Below are positions 1-7,865 of a stretch of 64,000 bases of DNA, in pieces. The notes below the pieces were generated by a model, which did no database searches, had not been told where the DNA came from, and saw nothing but the letters and a program-made list of their open reading frames with translations. Source of the stretch: Eubacteriales bacterium. Its GTDB lineage: Bacteria > Bacillota > Clostridia > Oscillospirales > CAG-382. The stretch's first letter is position 1, and every line of letters begins with the position of its first letter. Where the stretch lies: the NCBI GenBank assembly GCA_028705495.1, contig JAQWDK010000002.1:124001-188000 (forward strand). The letters are read 5' to 3'. The position numbers and the translations under genes were made by a program.

Positions 1-2
1 AA

Positions 3-156
3 ATTCCGATAAACGAAGTTTCGAAAATGCACGGAATTCAAGACGAAAATTACTATATAAGAGCCTTTAAAAAAACAATATCATAAAACGCCTCTTGCAT
101 TCCGCAAAGCTGGGTTGATAGAGCGGATTAACGAGCACAAATTTTGTGACGAATAA
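3..156 (+). pseudogene. C-terminal end of an AraC/XylS-family regulator, frameshifted
   Basis: The window opens inside a coding region. Frame 3 (bases 3-77) reads like the second helix-turn-helix of an AraC-type regulator, with EVSKMHGIQDENYYIRAFKK, and then hits a stop at 84-86. The family's usual continuation, HKTPLAFRKAGLIERINEH, lies in frame 1 and ends at the stop at 154-156. The break coincides with a run of seven A (69-75). Removing one A restores FKKQYHKTPLAFRK, a normal AraC C-terminus. So this is a pseudogene, a sequencing or assembly indel, or a site of slippage on poly-A. The N-terminal effector domain lies outside the window. Its link to the following helicase gene is unknown. 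Confidence 0.7.
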
Positions 157-184
157 TTTATGAAACGGTAGTAGTGAAATAAAA

Positions 185-213
185 TTGACAAACACTCTTC
201 TCTATGATATAAT
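185..213 (+). promoter_or_regulatory. Sigma-A promoter of the DEAD-box helicase gene
   Basis: TTGACA (185-190) and TATAAT (208-213) are separated by 17 bases, a consensus housekeeping promoter. Transcription would start near 220 and give a leader of about 110 nt before the chosen start codon. Confidence 0.85.
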
Positions 214-243
214 AAGAGTGTATTCAAAATAATTGCTTTGCTT

Positions 244-296
244 CACATGTTTGCGAATCATTTTTATTTGATGATTTGCGGCATGTGCTTTTTTTT
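244..296 (+). terminator. Leader terminator (attenuator candidate) upstream of the helicase
   Basis: Bases 244-261 pair with 271-287 to form a stem of about 17 bp with one bulged T and some G-U pairs, around a 9-nt loop. The stem is followed by C and eight T (289-296). The hairpin lies between the promoter at 185-213 and the start codon at 331, so it belongs to the helicase transcript and should terminate many of its transcripts unless an antiterminator forms. The effector and any alternative fold are not evident by eye. Confidence 0.75.
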
Positions 297-330
297 CGAA
301 CACAATTATAAATGTAAATATTGGAGAATT

Positions 331-1575
331 ATGCTGTTTAAAGAAATGAATTTAATAAGTCCGCTTTTAAAAGCTGTTGAAAAAGCTGGATATAGTGCCC
401 CAACCCCCATACAGAAAGAAACAATACCCCATGTCCTAAACGGACGCGATATACTCGGTTGTGCTCAAACAGGAACCGGAAAAACAGCCGCATTTGCGCT
501 GCCTATTTTGCAAAAGCTCGCAACATCAGGTGAAAACAAAAACAATAAACACGTGATCAGGGCGTTAATACTAACCCCTACAAGAGAACTGGCGATGCAG
601 ATATACGAGAACTTTGTGATCTATGGCAAAAATCTACCTTTGCGTACAGCTGTTATATTCGGAGGTGTGAGCCAAAACCCGCAGGTTAAAGCTTTAACAA
701 CCGGAATAGATATACTTGTCGCAACTCCGGGGCGTCTGAACGATTTAATTAATCAAGGATTTGTTAATCTAAGTTCCGTGGAAACTTTTGTTTTAGATGA
801 AGCAGACCGTATGCTTGATATGGGATTTATAAGAGATGTAAAGAAAATAGTACCGCTCCTACCGTCAGATAAGCAAATGCTTCTGTTTTCCGCAACTATG
901 CCTAGTGAGGTTGAAACACTCGCCCTTGATTTGCTGGCTGATCCTGTTACAGTTAAGGTAACACCTGTATCGAGTACAGTAGACAGAACAGAGCAGAGTG
1001 TGTATTTTGTAAGTAAATCCGATAAAACAACTCTTCTTTTAGACCTACTAAACAACAAAGGTATATCTACTGCGCTTGTGTTTACAAGGACAAAGTACGG
1101 GGCGGACCAAGTTTCACGGCTGATCGAAAAAAACGGTATTAAGACAATGGCGATTCACGGGAACAAGAGTCAGATTGCTCGTCAAGCTGCGCTGGATAAA
1201 TTTAAGGATGGTAGAATCAGTGTTCTTGTAGCTACTGATATTGCCGCAAGAGGGATTGATATATCGGGACTACCTTATGTTATCAACTACAATGTGCCGG
1301 AAGAAGCGGAGTCCTATGTTCACCGAATTGGAAGAACGGGACGCGCCGGTCTTGACGGAACAGCAATTACTTTTTGCTGCGAAGAGGAGTTAGGTAATTG
1401 GCGCAGTGTCGAAAAACTAATAGGTAAAAGCGTACCAGTCCAAACTTGTGAATGGAGCTTAACTGATATAAAAGAGGTTGCACCACCTTCCGCACCGATA
1501 CGTTACTATAAAATGCCACGCAAGAGCAGAAATAGAAATTCAGGCAGAGGCGGTCGCAATAGAAAATACGTTTAA
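331..1575 (+). CDS. DEAD-box ATP-dependent RNA helicase
   Basis: A 414-residue RNA helicase that probably remodels structured RNA in ribosome assembly or mRNA decay. All superfamily 2 motifs are visible in order: Q motif (APTPIQKE), I (AQTGTGKT), Ia (PTRELA), Ib (TPGR), II (LDEADRMLDMGF), III (SAT), IV (ALVFTRT), V (ARGIDISG) and VI (HRIGRTGRAG). The protein ends in a short basic Arg/Gly/Asn-rich tail, as in RhlE-like enzymes. It lacks the long C-terminal RNA-binding domain of DbpA or CsdA. The start at 331 has GGAG just upstream, and the reading frame upstream of it is occupied by the leader hairpin. The gene is monocistronic, with a terminator at 1590-1620. The cellular role is inferred from the family. 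Confidence 0.95.
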   Translation: MLFKEMNLISPLLKAVEKAGYSAPTPIQKETIPHVLNGRDILGCAQTGTGKTAAFALPILQKLATSGENKNNKHVIRALILTPTRELAMQIYENFVIYGKNLPLRTAVIFGGVSQNPQVKALTTGIDILVATPGRLNDLINQGFVNLSSVETFVLDEADRMLDMGFIRDVKKIVPLLPSDKQMLLFSATMPSEVETLALDLLADPVTVKVTPVSSTVDRTEQSVYFVSKSDKTTLLLDLLNNKGISTALVFTRTKYGADQVSRLIEKNGIKTMAIHGNKSQIARQAALDKFKDGRISVLVATDIAARGIDISGLPYVINYNVPEEAESYVHRIGRTGRAGLDGTAITFCCEEELGNWRSVEKLIGKSVPVQTCEWSLTDIKEVAPPSAPIRYYKMPRKSRNRNSGRGGRNRKYV

Positions 1576-1589
1576 CATATAAAAAGATA

Positions 1590-1620
1590 GCCGAGACTCA
1601 CTTTTGAGACTCGGCTTTAT
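1590..1620. terminator. Bidirectional terminator between converging genes
   Basis: GCCGAG and CTCGGC arms (1590-1595 and 1610-1615) enclose an A-A mismatch and a CTCA/TGAG inner stem. T-rich sequence follows on the plus strand and also on the minus strand, where it follows the protease gene's stop. Confidence 0.8.
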
Positions 1621-2787
1621 TTAGCTATTAGATATGGTTTTTTCGATATGTAGTTTATCTACATATTCGTAGAAGAATCTTTCTGTTTCGATTACTTTAG
1701 GGTATTTTGATTTTTTTGCTATTTGGTTGAAAATCTTGAGTGTTTTTGATGTAGCTTTTTCATCACGATTAATAAGAAGCTCAAAAGCATAACGCGCACG
1801 AAGTGCTGTAAAATCGTTTATTGATCTTTTCATCTGCTTTTCGAGTTTTCGATTCAAATAAACATTTATGAGTGCGGGTTTTGCTTCGCCAATAGCAACT
1901 AAATAGACAAGAATAAGACGAGCGGTGTTTTTATAGGAATCGACTGCCCTGCTTTCGGGTGAAATCAGTGTCTCGCAGAGCGATTTTGCTTCTTCGAAAT
2001 TTCCTAAAGCCAAAGCTCGGTCGGCACTTACAAGCGGTATATACGAGGAGACCGGGTTAAATACATCCTCGTCCTCCGGTGTAAAAAGTTCCTGGGGCAT
2101 ATCTTTGTAGTAGTTGCCGTCAAGGGTCTGAACAAACAATTTTATCATAGTTCTGTACGCTTTAACGGCTCTTTTATCTTTGTATATAGAAATGATGTTC
2201 ATACCGTCATTGTTGATTGCAAGTTTCATCGGTATACCGTTTGTCAAAGCGAGTACAACACCCATAACTACGCAGTAAAACAGAAAATAATTTATTACTG
2301 TTCCCTGTTTCGATATATTCAGAAGAAGAATAAATAAAGGCACCGACACCAAATTCAGTATAGCTCCACCGAGGTTGTATAGAACATATGGAAACGGTTT
2401 TTCTTCACCGTTCTCATCATATACAGGCTCAGGAGGAATCATTATACACTGTCCAGATGTTCCTGGTACACCGAAGAGGGTAAATTTCAATTTACCTTCT
2501 TTTTTATATAACATAAAGATCAAAATTCTTATTGAATGAAACTTGTATCCCGTCATCAATCCGAAGATCATATGTCCAACTTCATGGATAGTTGTCTGAA
2601 CCAACATAGATGCGATAAACAAAAGTAAAAAGGTGATATAAAAGTTACCAAATTCGAATTCAATAAGTCCTAAAGCATCAATCGAAAACTCAGCGGAATA
2701 AAAGGCACAAATGAAACCGCCAATTCCTGAAATTGTAAAGGCAAGCCAAGTTTGCTTTGATTTTGACCTTTTAATTTTCTCAATCAT
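1621..2787 (-). CDS. Site-2 protease-like M50 membrane metalloprotease
   Basis: A 388-residue integral membrane protein with the zinc-protease signature HEVGH at about residues 68-72, inside a hydrophobic segment. A second M50-type signature, TNGIP...NNDG, lies near residue 185 and supplies the likely third ligand. Several membrane segments occupy the first 220 residues. The C-terminal 160 residues are soluble and helical, possibly repeat-like. The family cleaves substrates within or near the membrane; the substrate here is unknown. It is the last gene of the his-punA transcription unit, 8 nt after punA, and its SD is weak (AGGGA). It lacks the PDZ domain of RseP, which this genome encodes separately at 13371-14414. 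Confidence 0.8.
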   Translation of the reverse strand: MIEKIKRSKSKQTWLAFTISGIGGFICAFYSAEFSIDALGLIEFEFGNFYITFLLLFIASMLVQTTIHEVGHMIFGLMTGYKFHSIRILIFMLYKKEGKLKFTLFGVPGTSGQCIMIPPEPVYDENGEEKPFPYVLYNLGGAILNLVSVPLFILLLNISKQGTVINYFLFYCVVMGVVLALTNGIPMKLAINNDGMNIISIYKDKRAVKAYRTMIKLFVQTLDGNYYKDMPQELFTPEDEDVFNPVSSYIPLVSADRALALGNFEEAKSLCETLISPESRAVDSYKNTARLILVYLVAIGEAKPALINVYLNRKLEKQMKRSINDFTALRARYAFELLINRDEKATSKTLKIFNQIAKKSKYPKVIETERFFYEYVDKLHIEKTISNS

Positions 2788-2795
2788 GATGTTCC

Positions 2796-3629
2796 CTATT
2801 TTCTTAAATTTAATAGAATATCGTTTAGGAGCTTTGAAAACAGTGGGAAAGACTCTTGTGCAATGGCAGCCACATCTTTGTGAGCTAACTTTTTATCACT
2901 GACGCCTGCAGCCATATTTGTAATACAGCTTATACCAAAAACCCTCATACCCATATGCTTTGCGGCTATTGCTTCGATTGCAGTGCTCATCCCGACCGCA
3001 TCAGCACCTAATGTTCGGCACATTCTTACCTCTGCTGGGGTTTCATACTGTGGCCCGGGGAGCTGCATATAAACGCCTTTTCGAAGTGGTATGTTTGCCA
3101 TTTTTTCTGCTTGCTCGGTTAAAGCTGTATCGTATACATTTGTCATATCGGGGAACCTGTCACCGAGGAAGTCTAAGTTTTCGCCTCTAAGGGGGGAGCT
3201 GACAAATGAAGAAATATGGTCTGATATAATCATTAGGTCGCCGACATTAAAGCTACTGTTGACAGCTCCAGCCGCATTTGTGAGTATAATCATTTCAGCA
3301 CCGAGCAGTCCCATCAAACGAATCGGGAGCACGGATTCTGCCGCACTGAACCCTTCGTACATATGAACTCTACCTTGCATAATCGCTACTGGAACATCAT
3401 TAACTTTGTCGAAGACAAATCTTCCTTCGTGTCCTGAAACCGTTGAAACAGGAAAACCGGAGATTTCGTTATACTTGATTATAAATGGTTCTTCACACAA
3501 ATCCGCAAACTTACCTAAGCCGCTGCCTAAAACAATAGCAACTTGCGGCTTAAATCCTGGTTTTGCTCTAGTTAAGCGTTCTTTAACTAGTTCGTAAGCT
3601 GAAGTTAGTTTTGTTTTGTATGATTCCAT
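2796..3629 (-). CDS. punA: Purine nucleoside phosphorylase (trimeric type)
   Basis: A 277-residue enzyme that splits inosine and guanosine with phosphate for purine salvage. Family motifs are the phosphate loop VLGSGLGKF, SGHEGRFVF, LTNAAGAVN, a purine-site segment AVGMSTAIEAIAA, and CITNMAAG near the C-terminus. The ATG at 3629 is preferred because GGAG lies 11 nt upstream; a TTG at 3638 would be too close to it. It follows hisC in the his cluster. The symbol is that of the low-molecular-mass trimeric family (PunA/PupG); the hexameric DeoD type is excluded by these motifs. Confidence 0.92.
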   Translation of the reverse strand: MESYKTKLTSAYELVKERLTRAKPGFKPQVAIVLGSGLGKFADLCEEPFIIKYNEISGFPVSTVSGHEGRFVFDKVNDVPVAIMQGRVHMYEGFSAAESVLPIRLMGLLGAEMIILTNAAGAVNSSFNVGDLMIISDHISSFVSSPLRGENLDFLGDRFPDMTNVYDTALTEQAEKMANIPLRKGVYMQLPGPQYETPAEVRMCRTLGADAVGMSTAIEAIAAKHMGMRVFGISCITNMAAGVSDKKLAHKDVAAIAQESFPLFSKLLNDILLNLRK

Positions 3630-3671
3630 ATCAAGCAAATCTCCAGTTTCATTTTATTCAGCTGGTTAAGA

Positions 3672-4703
3672 TTATAATACTTCTCCAAGCGCTTCAATCA
3701 GAGTTTCGTTGTCTTCAGTTGTTCCGACTGTTATTCTAAGGAGATTACCGAGCCTTCTGACTGCTATTCTTTTCTTTAGAAGTGCATTATAAACATCCTC
3801 TGCTTTGTCGTACTCAACGAGGTTGAAGTTAGCGACGGTCTTATACACCTTCGCTCCCTTTGCTTCAAAAAGGGTTTTTAGCTTCTTGTATAACTCATCA
3901 CGGGTTCTGATGATGTATGAACGCCTCTCCTCAATCTGTCCAGTGCAGTTGCGGATGGTGTATGCTGCGAGCGCCATTGAGAAGGAGTTGACATTGTAAG
4001 GGCTTTTAGCTTTACGAATTGCTGAAATGAGTTTTTCATTACCAATTGCAAAGCCTACACGCAGTGCCGCAAGTCCGTAGAGTTTTGACATCGTTTTAAG
4101 CACAATGATATTATCACGTTTAACAGCTTTATTTGCAATGCTGTCATTTTGAAAATCCATATACGCTTCGTCGGCAATAACGAAGAAACCAGTTCTGTCT
4201 GCGAAAGACAGAATATCGCTTGATGACAGACCTTGACCTGTGGGATTGCACGGATTCGAGAAAATGACAGCTCTGCTGCCGCTTTTTCTCATATGTTCTT
4301 CGAGGTCTTCAAGGTTGAGAATTAGGTTTTCTTTATTAAAAACATCAACTTGCAGCTCTGCGAGTTCAGCATAGAACTGGTACATCGGAAAATCGGGCGG
4401 ACATATTGTTATTCTGTCACCTTTGCCGAAAAAGCCGTTTACAATAACAGAGATTAATTCATCTGAACCGTTACCTGCGACAATGTTCATCGGTTCAAGA
4501 CCTGTGTGGTCGGCATAAGCGTTGCAAAGCTCCTCCGCTGTTGGGTCCGGGTATCTGTTAAGCAGCACCTCGGAAAGCGCATTATCGAGCTGTGACGGGC
4601 TCAGAACGCTATCAAAAGGGCTTTCGTTTGCGTCAAGTCTTAGATAGTTTCCTGACAGGGGTTTATATTCAGCTATTTTTTCTAACTTTTCGGGTATAAT
4701 CAT
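3672..4703 (-). CDS. hisC: Histidinol-phosphate aminotransferase
   Basis: A 343-residue class I/II PLP enzyme that converts imidazole-acetol phosphate to histidinol phosphate in histidine synthesis. The N-terminus carries RLDANESPFD, typical of HisC. The active site has NPCNPTG, the aspartate-containing VIADEAYMDF, and the PLP-binding lysine in TMSKLYGLAALRVG. The C-terminal RITVGT holds the carboxylate-binding arginine. The gene follows hisD by 17 nt in the same transcription unit. Length is normal for the family. Confidence 0.96.
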   Translation of the reverse strand: MIIPEKLEKIAEYKPLSGNYLRLDANESPFDSVLSPSQLDNALSEVLLNRYPDPTAEELCNAYADHTGLEPMNIVAGNGSDELISVIVNGFFGKGDRITICPPDFPMYQFYAELAELQVDVFNKENLILNLEDLEEHMRKSGSRAVIFSNPCNPTGQGLSSSDILSFADRTGFFVIADEAYMDFQNDSIANKAVKRDNIIVLKTMSKLYGLAALRVGFAIGNEKLISAIRKAKSPYNVNSFSMALAAYTIRNCTGQIEERRSYIIRTRDELYKKLKTLFEAKGAKVYKTVANFNLVEYDKAEDVYNALLKKRIAVRRLGNLLRITVGTTEDNETLIEALGEVL

Positions 4704-4720
4704 TTGATGACCGCCTAATA

Positions 4721-6013
4721 TTATATTTTTCCTAATTCTTTAAGTCTAATCCTGACGGCTGCAGCATGGGCTGTAAGACCTTCAGAGTCGGCAAATAGTG
4801 CTGTATCTGCAGCGTCCTCGGCAAAGGATTCAGCATCGTATTCAAGATAGCTAAACTTTTTCACAAAGTCGTCAACCGAAAGCGGAGAGCTGAATCTTGC
4901 GCTGCCGTTTGTCGGTAAAACATGGTTCGTTCCTGCAAAATAATCGCCGAGTGGCTCGGTTGTGTAATTTCCCAAGAAAACACTGCCTGCGTTTTTCACA
5001 AAACTAAGCCACTTTTTTGGTTCTCTGCATTGCAGTTCAAGATGTTCCGGTGCTATATTGTTTGCTATTTTCATCGCTTCGTTTAAGTCAGAACAAACAA
5101 GTGCGGCTGCAAACTTTTCGGCCGAAACTGCTGCAATGCCTTTTCTTGACAAGCCCTCGAGCTGATTCTCGAGTGCTATCTTTGTTTTGTCAGCGATTTC
5201 CGGTGAGTCAGTCAAAAGTACAGCAGCAGCTGACGGGTCGTGCTCAAGTTGTGAGAGCATATCGGCGGCAATAAACTCCGGATTAGCAGTTTCGTCAGCA
5301 ACAATCAGCACCTCACTGGGACCTGCAATCATATCTATGTCAACATAACCGAAAACCTGTCTTTTGGCTTCAGCGACATAGACATTTCCGGGCCCTACAA
5401 TTTTATCGACGCATGGTACAGATTCTGTACCGTAAGCTAATGCCGCAACAGCCTGCGCTCCACCCATTGCGAATATGCGTGTAACACCTGCTATTTTTGC
5501 TGCAGCAGCAATCACAGGAGAAAGACGGCCATCTTTGCTCGGTGTCGCCATTATTATTTCTTTGACACCGGCAAGTTTTGCAGGTATGCAGTCCATAAGC
5601 ACAGTTGATGGATACGCTGCTGTACCACCTGGAATGTAAACACCTACCCTCTCGAGTGGTCTTACTATTCTACCGAATTTTCGTCCGCCTCTGGTGAATT
5701 CATATCCTGATGTTATCTGAAGTTTATGGTATTCTTCAATATTTGCAGCTGCTTTTTCCATCACCTTGACAATCTGTTTGTCAGCAGCATCAGCGGCTAT
5801 ATTTATTTGTTCGGTGGTAAACTCAAGAGAGGAAGGAGAGGATTCACCGAATTTTTCGGTATAAAAGCGAACTCCATAATCTCCGTTTCTTCTAACATTG
5901 TCTATTATTTCAGAAACGCTTTCCTTTACGTCAGCACTCAATCCACCATTTCGTTTTTCAAGTATATCATAAAGTAGCTTTTCGCCACCGCTTTTGGTAT
6001 CTAAAATCTTCAT
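4721..6013 (-). CDS. hisD: Histidinol dehydrogenase
   Basis: A 430-residue zinc-dependent NAD+ enzyme that oxidises L-histidinol to L-histidine in two steps, the last steps of the pathway. Characteristic segments are RVGVYIPGGTAAYPSTVLM, GPGNVYVAEAKR, DMIAGPSEVLI, APEHLEL and GDYFAGTNHVLPT. Length is typical. A good SD (GGAG) precedes ATG at 6013. The gene lies between hisG and hisC, 20 nt downstream of hisG. Confidence 0.97.
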   Translation of the reverse strand: MKILDTKSGGEKLLYDILEKRNGGLSADVKESVSEIIDNVRRNGDYGVRFYTEKFGESSPSSLEFTTEQINIAADAADKQIVKVMEKAAANIEEYHKLQITSGYEFTRGGRKFGRIVRPLERVGVYIPGGTAAYPSTVLMDCIPAKLAGVKEIIMATPSKDGRLSPVIAAAAKIAGVTRIFAMGGAQAVAALAYGTESVPCVDKIVGPGNVYVAEAKRQVFGYVDIDMIAGPSEVLIVADETANPEFIAADMLSQLEHDPSAAAVLLTDSPEIADKTKIALENQLEGLSRKGIAAVSAEKFAAALVCSDLNEAMKIANNIAPEHLELQCREPKKWLSFVKNAGSVFLGNYTTEPLGDYFAGTNHVLPTNGSARFSSPLSVDDFVKKFSYLEYDAESFAEDAADTALFADSEGLTAHAAAVRIRLKELGKI

Positions 6014-6033
6014 TCCAGCTTTCTCCTTCTCTG

Positions 6034-6654
6034 TTAGTCTTCAAGCTGTGTGCGCAATTTGGAAACAAACTCTGTAATTTCAGAGTTTTTTAGTTTCATC
6101 GATGCTACATTTGCTATACAGCGAGCGGATATATATGAAATGTCTTCGTAAACCTCAAGTCCGTTTTCAACAAGCGTGGCTCCTGTTTCTACTATATCGA
6201 CAATGGCATCAGCCATTCCCAAAAGTGGTGCAAGCTCTACCGAACCTTCAATCTTAACTATTTCAGCATCGATACCCTTTGTCATAAAATATCGCTTTGC
6301 TACATTTGGATATTTTGTGGCAACGACTTTATGTGTATAACCGTTATAAAAATTCTTTCCCTTAATGCCTGCGAGAGCAAAACGGCATTTTCCGAAACCT
6401 AAATCTAAGAGCTCGTAAAATTCCCCTTCGCTCTCAAGAATTGTATCTCTCCCGACAATTCCGACATCACAAACACCGCGTTCTATATAGGTTATTACAT
6501 CGGCTGCCTTCGCAAGTACAAGCTCAAGGTTTCCTGCCGTCACAATAAGTCTGCGGTTTTTTGAGTCGTAATCGCTCAAGTCATAACCGCATTTTCTTAT
6601 CATCTCTACAGCGCTTTTTTCTATTCTTCCTTTTGTCAACGCAACTCTAAGCAT
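6034..6654 (-). CDS. hisG: ATP phosphoribosyltransferase, short form catalytic subunit
   Basis: A 206-residue catalytic subunit for the first, feedback-inhibited step of histidine synthesis (ATP plus PRPP). The N-terminus MLRVALTKGRIEKSA and the PRPP-binding region DAIVDIVETGATLVENGLE are typical. The ATG at 6654 follows AAGGTGG at good spacing; the longer reading frame upstream overlaps the end of hisZ and is not needed. The protein lacks the C-terminal regulatory domain of long HisG, so activity and histidine feedback should require the HisZ encoded just upstream. Confidence 0.95.
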   Translation of the reverse strand: MLRVALTKGRIEKSAVEMIRKCGYDLSDYDSKNRRLIVTAGNLELVLAKAADVITYIERGVCDVGIVGRDTILESEGEFYELLDLGFGKCRFALAGIKGKNFYNGYTHKVVATKYPNVAKRYFMTKGIDAEIVKIEGSVELAPLLGMADAIVDIVETGATLVENGLEVYEDISYISARCIANVASMKLKNSEITEFVSKLRTQLED

Positions 6655-6688
6655 ATTTGTACCCACCTTGCCTACGGCTATATTTCGT

Positions 6689-7771
6689 TTAGATTTCAAT
6701 ATCGAGAATAAATCCTTCTCTTTTTGCTTTCTCAATCTGCTCGGCGATATTTGAAACTGAATCGGCATCGAGAGAAACCTTAACCTTTTTCGTTTCGGTT
6801 CTTTTTATAATATCGTTCTTTTCTGAAACGGCTGAGATATTTACCGTAAAACCGCAAGCTATCCTGCTTTTACCGTAACTGTTATACAAGGTGTCATACC
6901 TTCCGCCCGAAAGAACAGCATTACCGATTCCTTCGATATAACCTTTGAAAACAATGCCGGTGTAATAATCAATCTTTTGAACAATGCCCATATCGTACAT
7001 GATATATTCACCATAACCGGAATCTTCAAATGATTTGTAAAGTTTTTCAAGATAGTCCAGAACCTGCAGTGCTTTTTCCTTACCTTTGGCAAGTGATCTC
7101 GCTTTTGACATAGCTTCAGCCCCACCGTTGAGGGTTGGTAAAGTGCGGGCTATTTTGAGCGCTTTCGGATCGATTGTAGAACCGAAATCAAGCGCTGTAG
7201 TATTAAGCGATGCAATAGAATTTTTTATACGCTGAAACTCAGCTTCAGAAAGATTGATGTCTTCAAGGAGCAGTCTTAAAAGCTCCGAATGTCCGATTTC
7301 AATTTTAAAGCTCCTGCCAATCGATTTGAGCGACTCAAAAGCTGTCATAAGTGCGCAGAGGTCTGCCTTTTCCATTGTTCCGCCGATAATCTCAACTCCG
7401 CACTGGTGTTCTTCTGTGTTCATTGCGCGATAGCTTGGATGCTGACGGAAGATGGATTGATTATAATATATCTTCAACTTATCAGCATTTTTAAGTTTTG
7501 TTGATACAGCTCTCGCAATCGGAGCAGTCGAGTCAGGACGTAGAACAAGTATTCTTCCGTTTAAATCATGAGTTTTGAGCATACTTTCTTGAGTTATATA
7601 TCTATTTTCTGTATCAAATAAATCGTAGAACTCAACTGTTGGTGTTTTTATAGGTAAAAAACCAAGAAGCTCAAAGTTATCGCAAAGTAAATCCTCAAGA
7701 GCTTTTACCCTGTCACATTCCTCAAAAATCAAATCCCTTGTACCTTCAGGGGTTATATTTGAATAAGACAT
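6689..7771 (-). CDS. hisZ: ATP phosphoribosyltransferase regulatory subunit
   Basis: A 360-residue paralogue of histidyl-tRNA synthetase that assembles with short HisG and confers histidine feedback inhibition. The class II synthetase fold is seen in the N-terminal TPEGTRDLIFEE, the motif 2 region LRPDSTAPIARAVS and the late GGRYDTLYNSYG. The anticodon-binding domain is reduced, which separates it from true HisRS. It is the first gene of the his unit, with AAAGG upstream of ATG at 7771. The palindrome at 7798-7817 sits 27 bp upstream of the start. Confidence 0.93.
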   Translation of the reverse strand: MSYSNITPEGTRDLIFEECDRVKALEDLLCDNFELLGFLPIKTPTVEFYDLFDTENRYITQESMLKTHDLNGRILVLRPDSTAPIARAVSTKLKNADKLKIYYNQSIFRQHPSYRAMNTEEHQCGVEIIGGTMEKADLCALMTAFESLKSIGRSFKIEIGHSELLRLLLEDINLSEAEFQRIKNSIASLNTTALDFGSTIDPKALKIARTLPTLNGGAEAMSKARSLAKGKEKALQVLDYLEKLYKSFEDSGYGEYIMYDMGIVQKIDYYTGIVFKGYIEGIGNAVLSGGRYDTLYNSYGKSRIACGFTVNISAVSEKNDIIKRTETKKVKVSLDADSVSNIAEQIEKAKREGFILDIEI

Positions 7772-7797
7772 AAGTCTAAACCTTTCTTTTAATCATA

Positions 7798-7817
7798 TTA
7801 GCATGTTATCATACTAA
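7798..7817. promoter_or_regulatory. 20-bp palindrome, candidate operator of the his unit
   Basis: TTAGCATG-TTAT-CATACTAA has two 8-bp half sites that match except for one position and are separated by 4 bp. It lies just downstream of a TATACT -10 box (7821-7826 on the minus strand), so it would overlap the start of transcription toward hisZ. No good -35 is seen. Position and symmetry suggest a dimeric repressor site. A TrpR-family histidine repressor (YerC/HisR type) is one guess. Confidence 0.5.
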
Positions 7818-7865
7818 CATAGTATACGCCCGCATAATTATTAAGTGTGTAAACATTCTGTGAAC

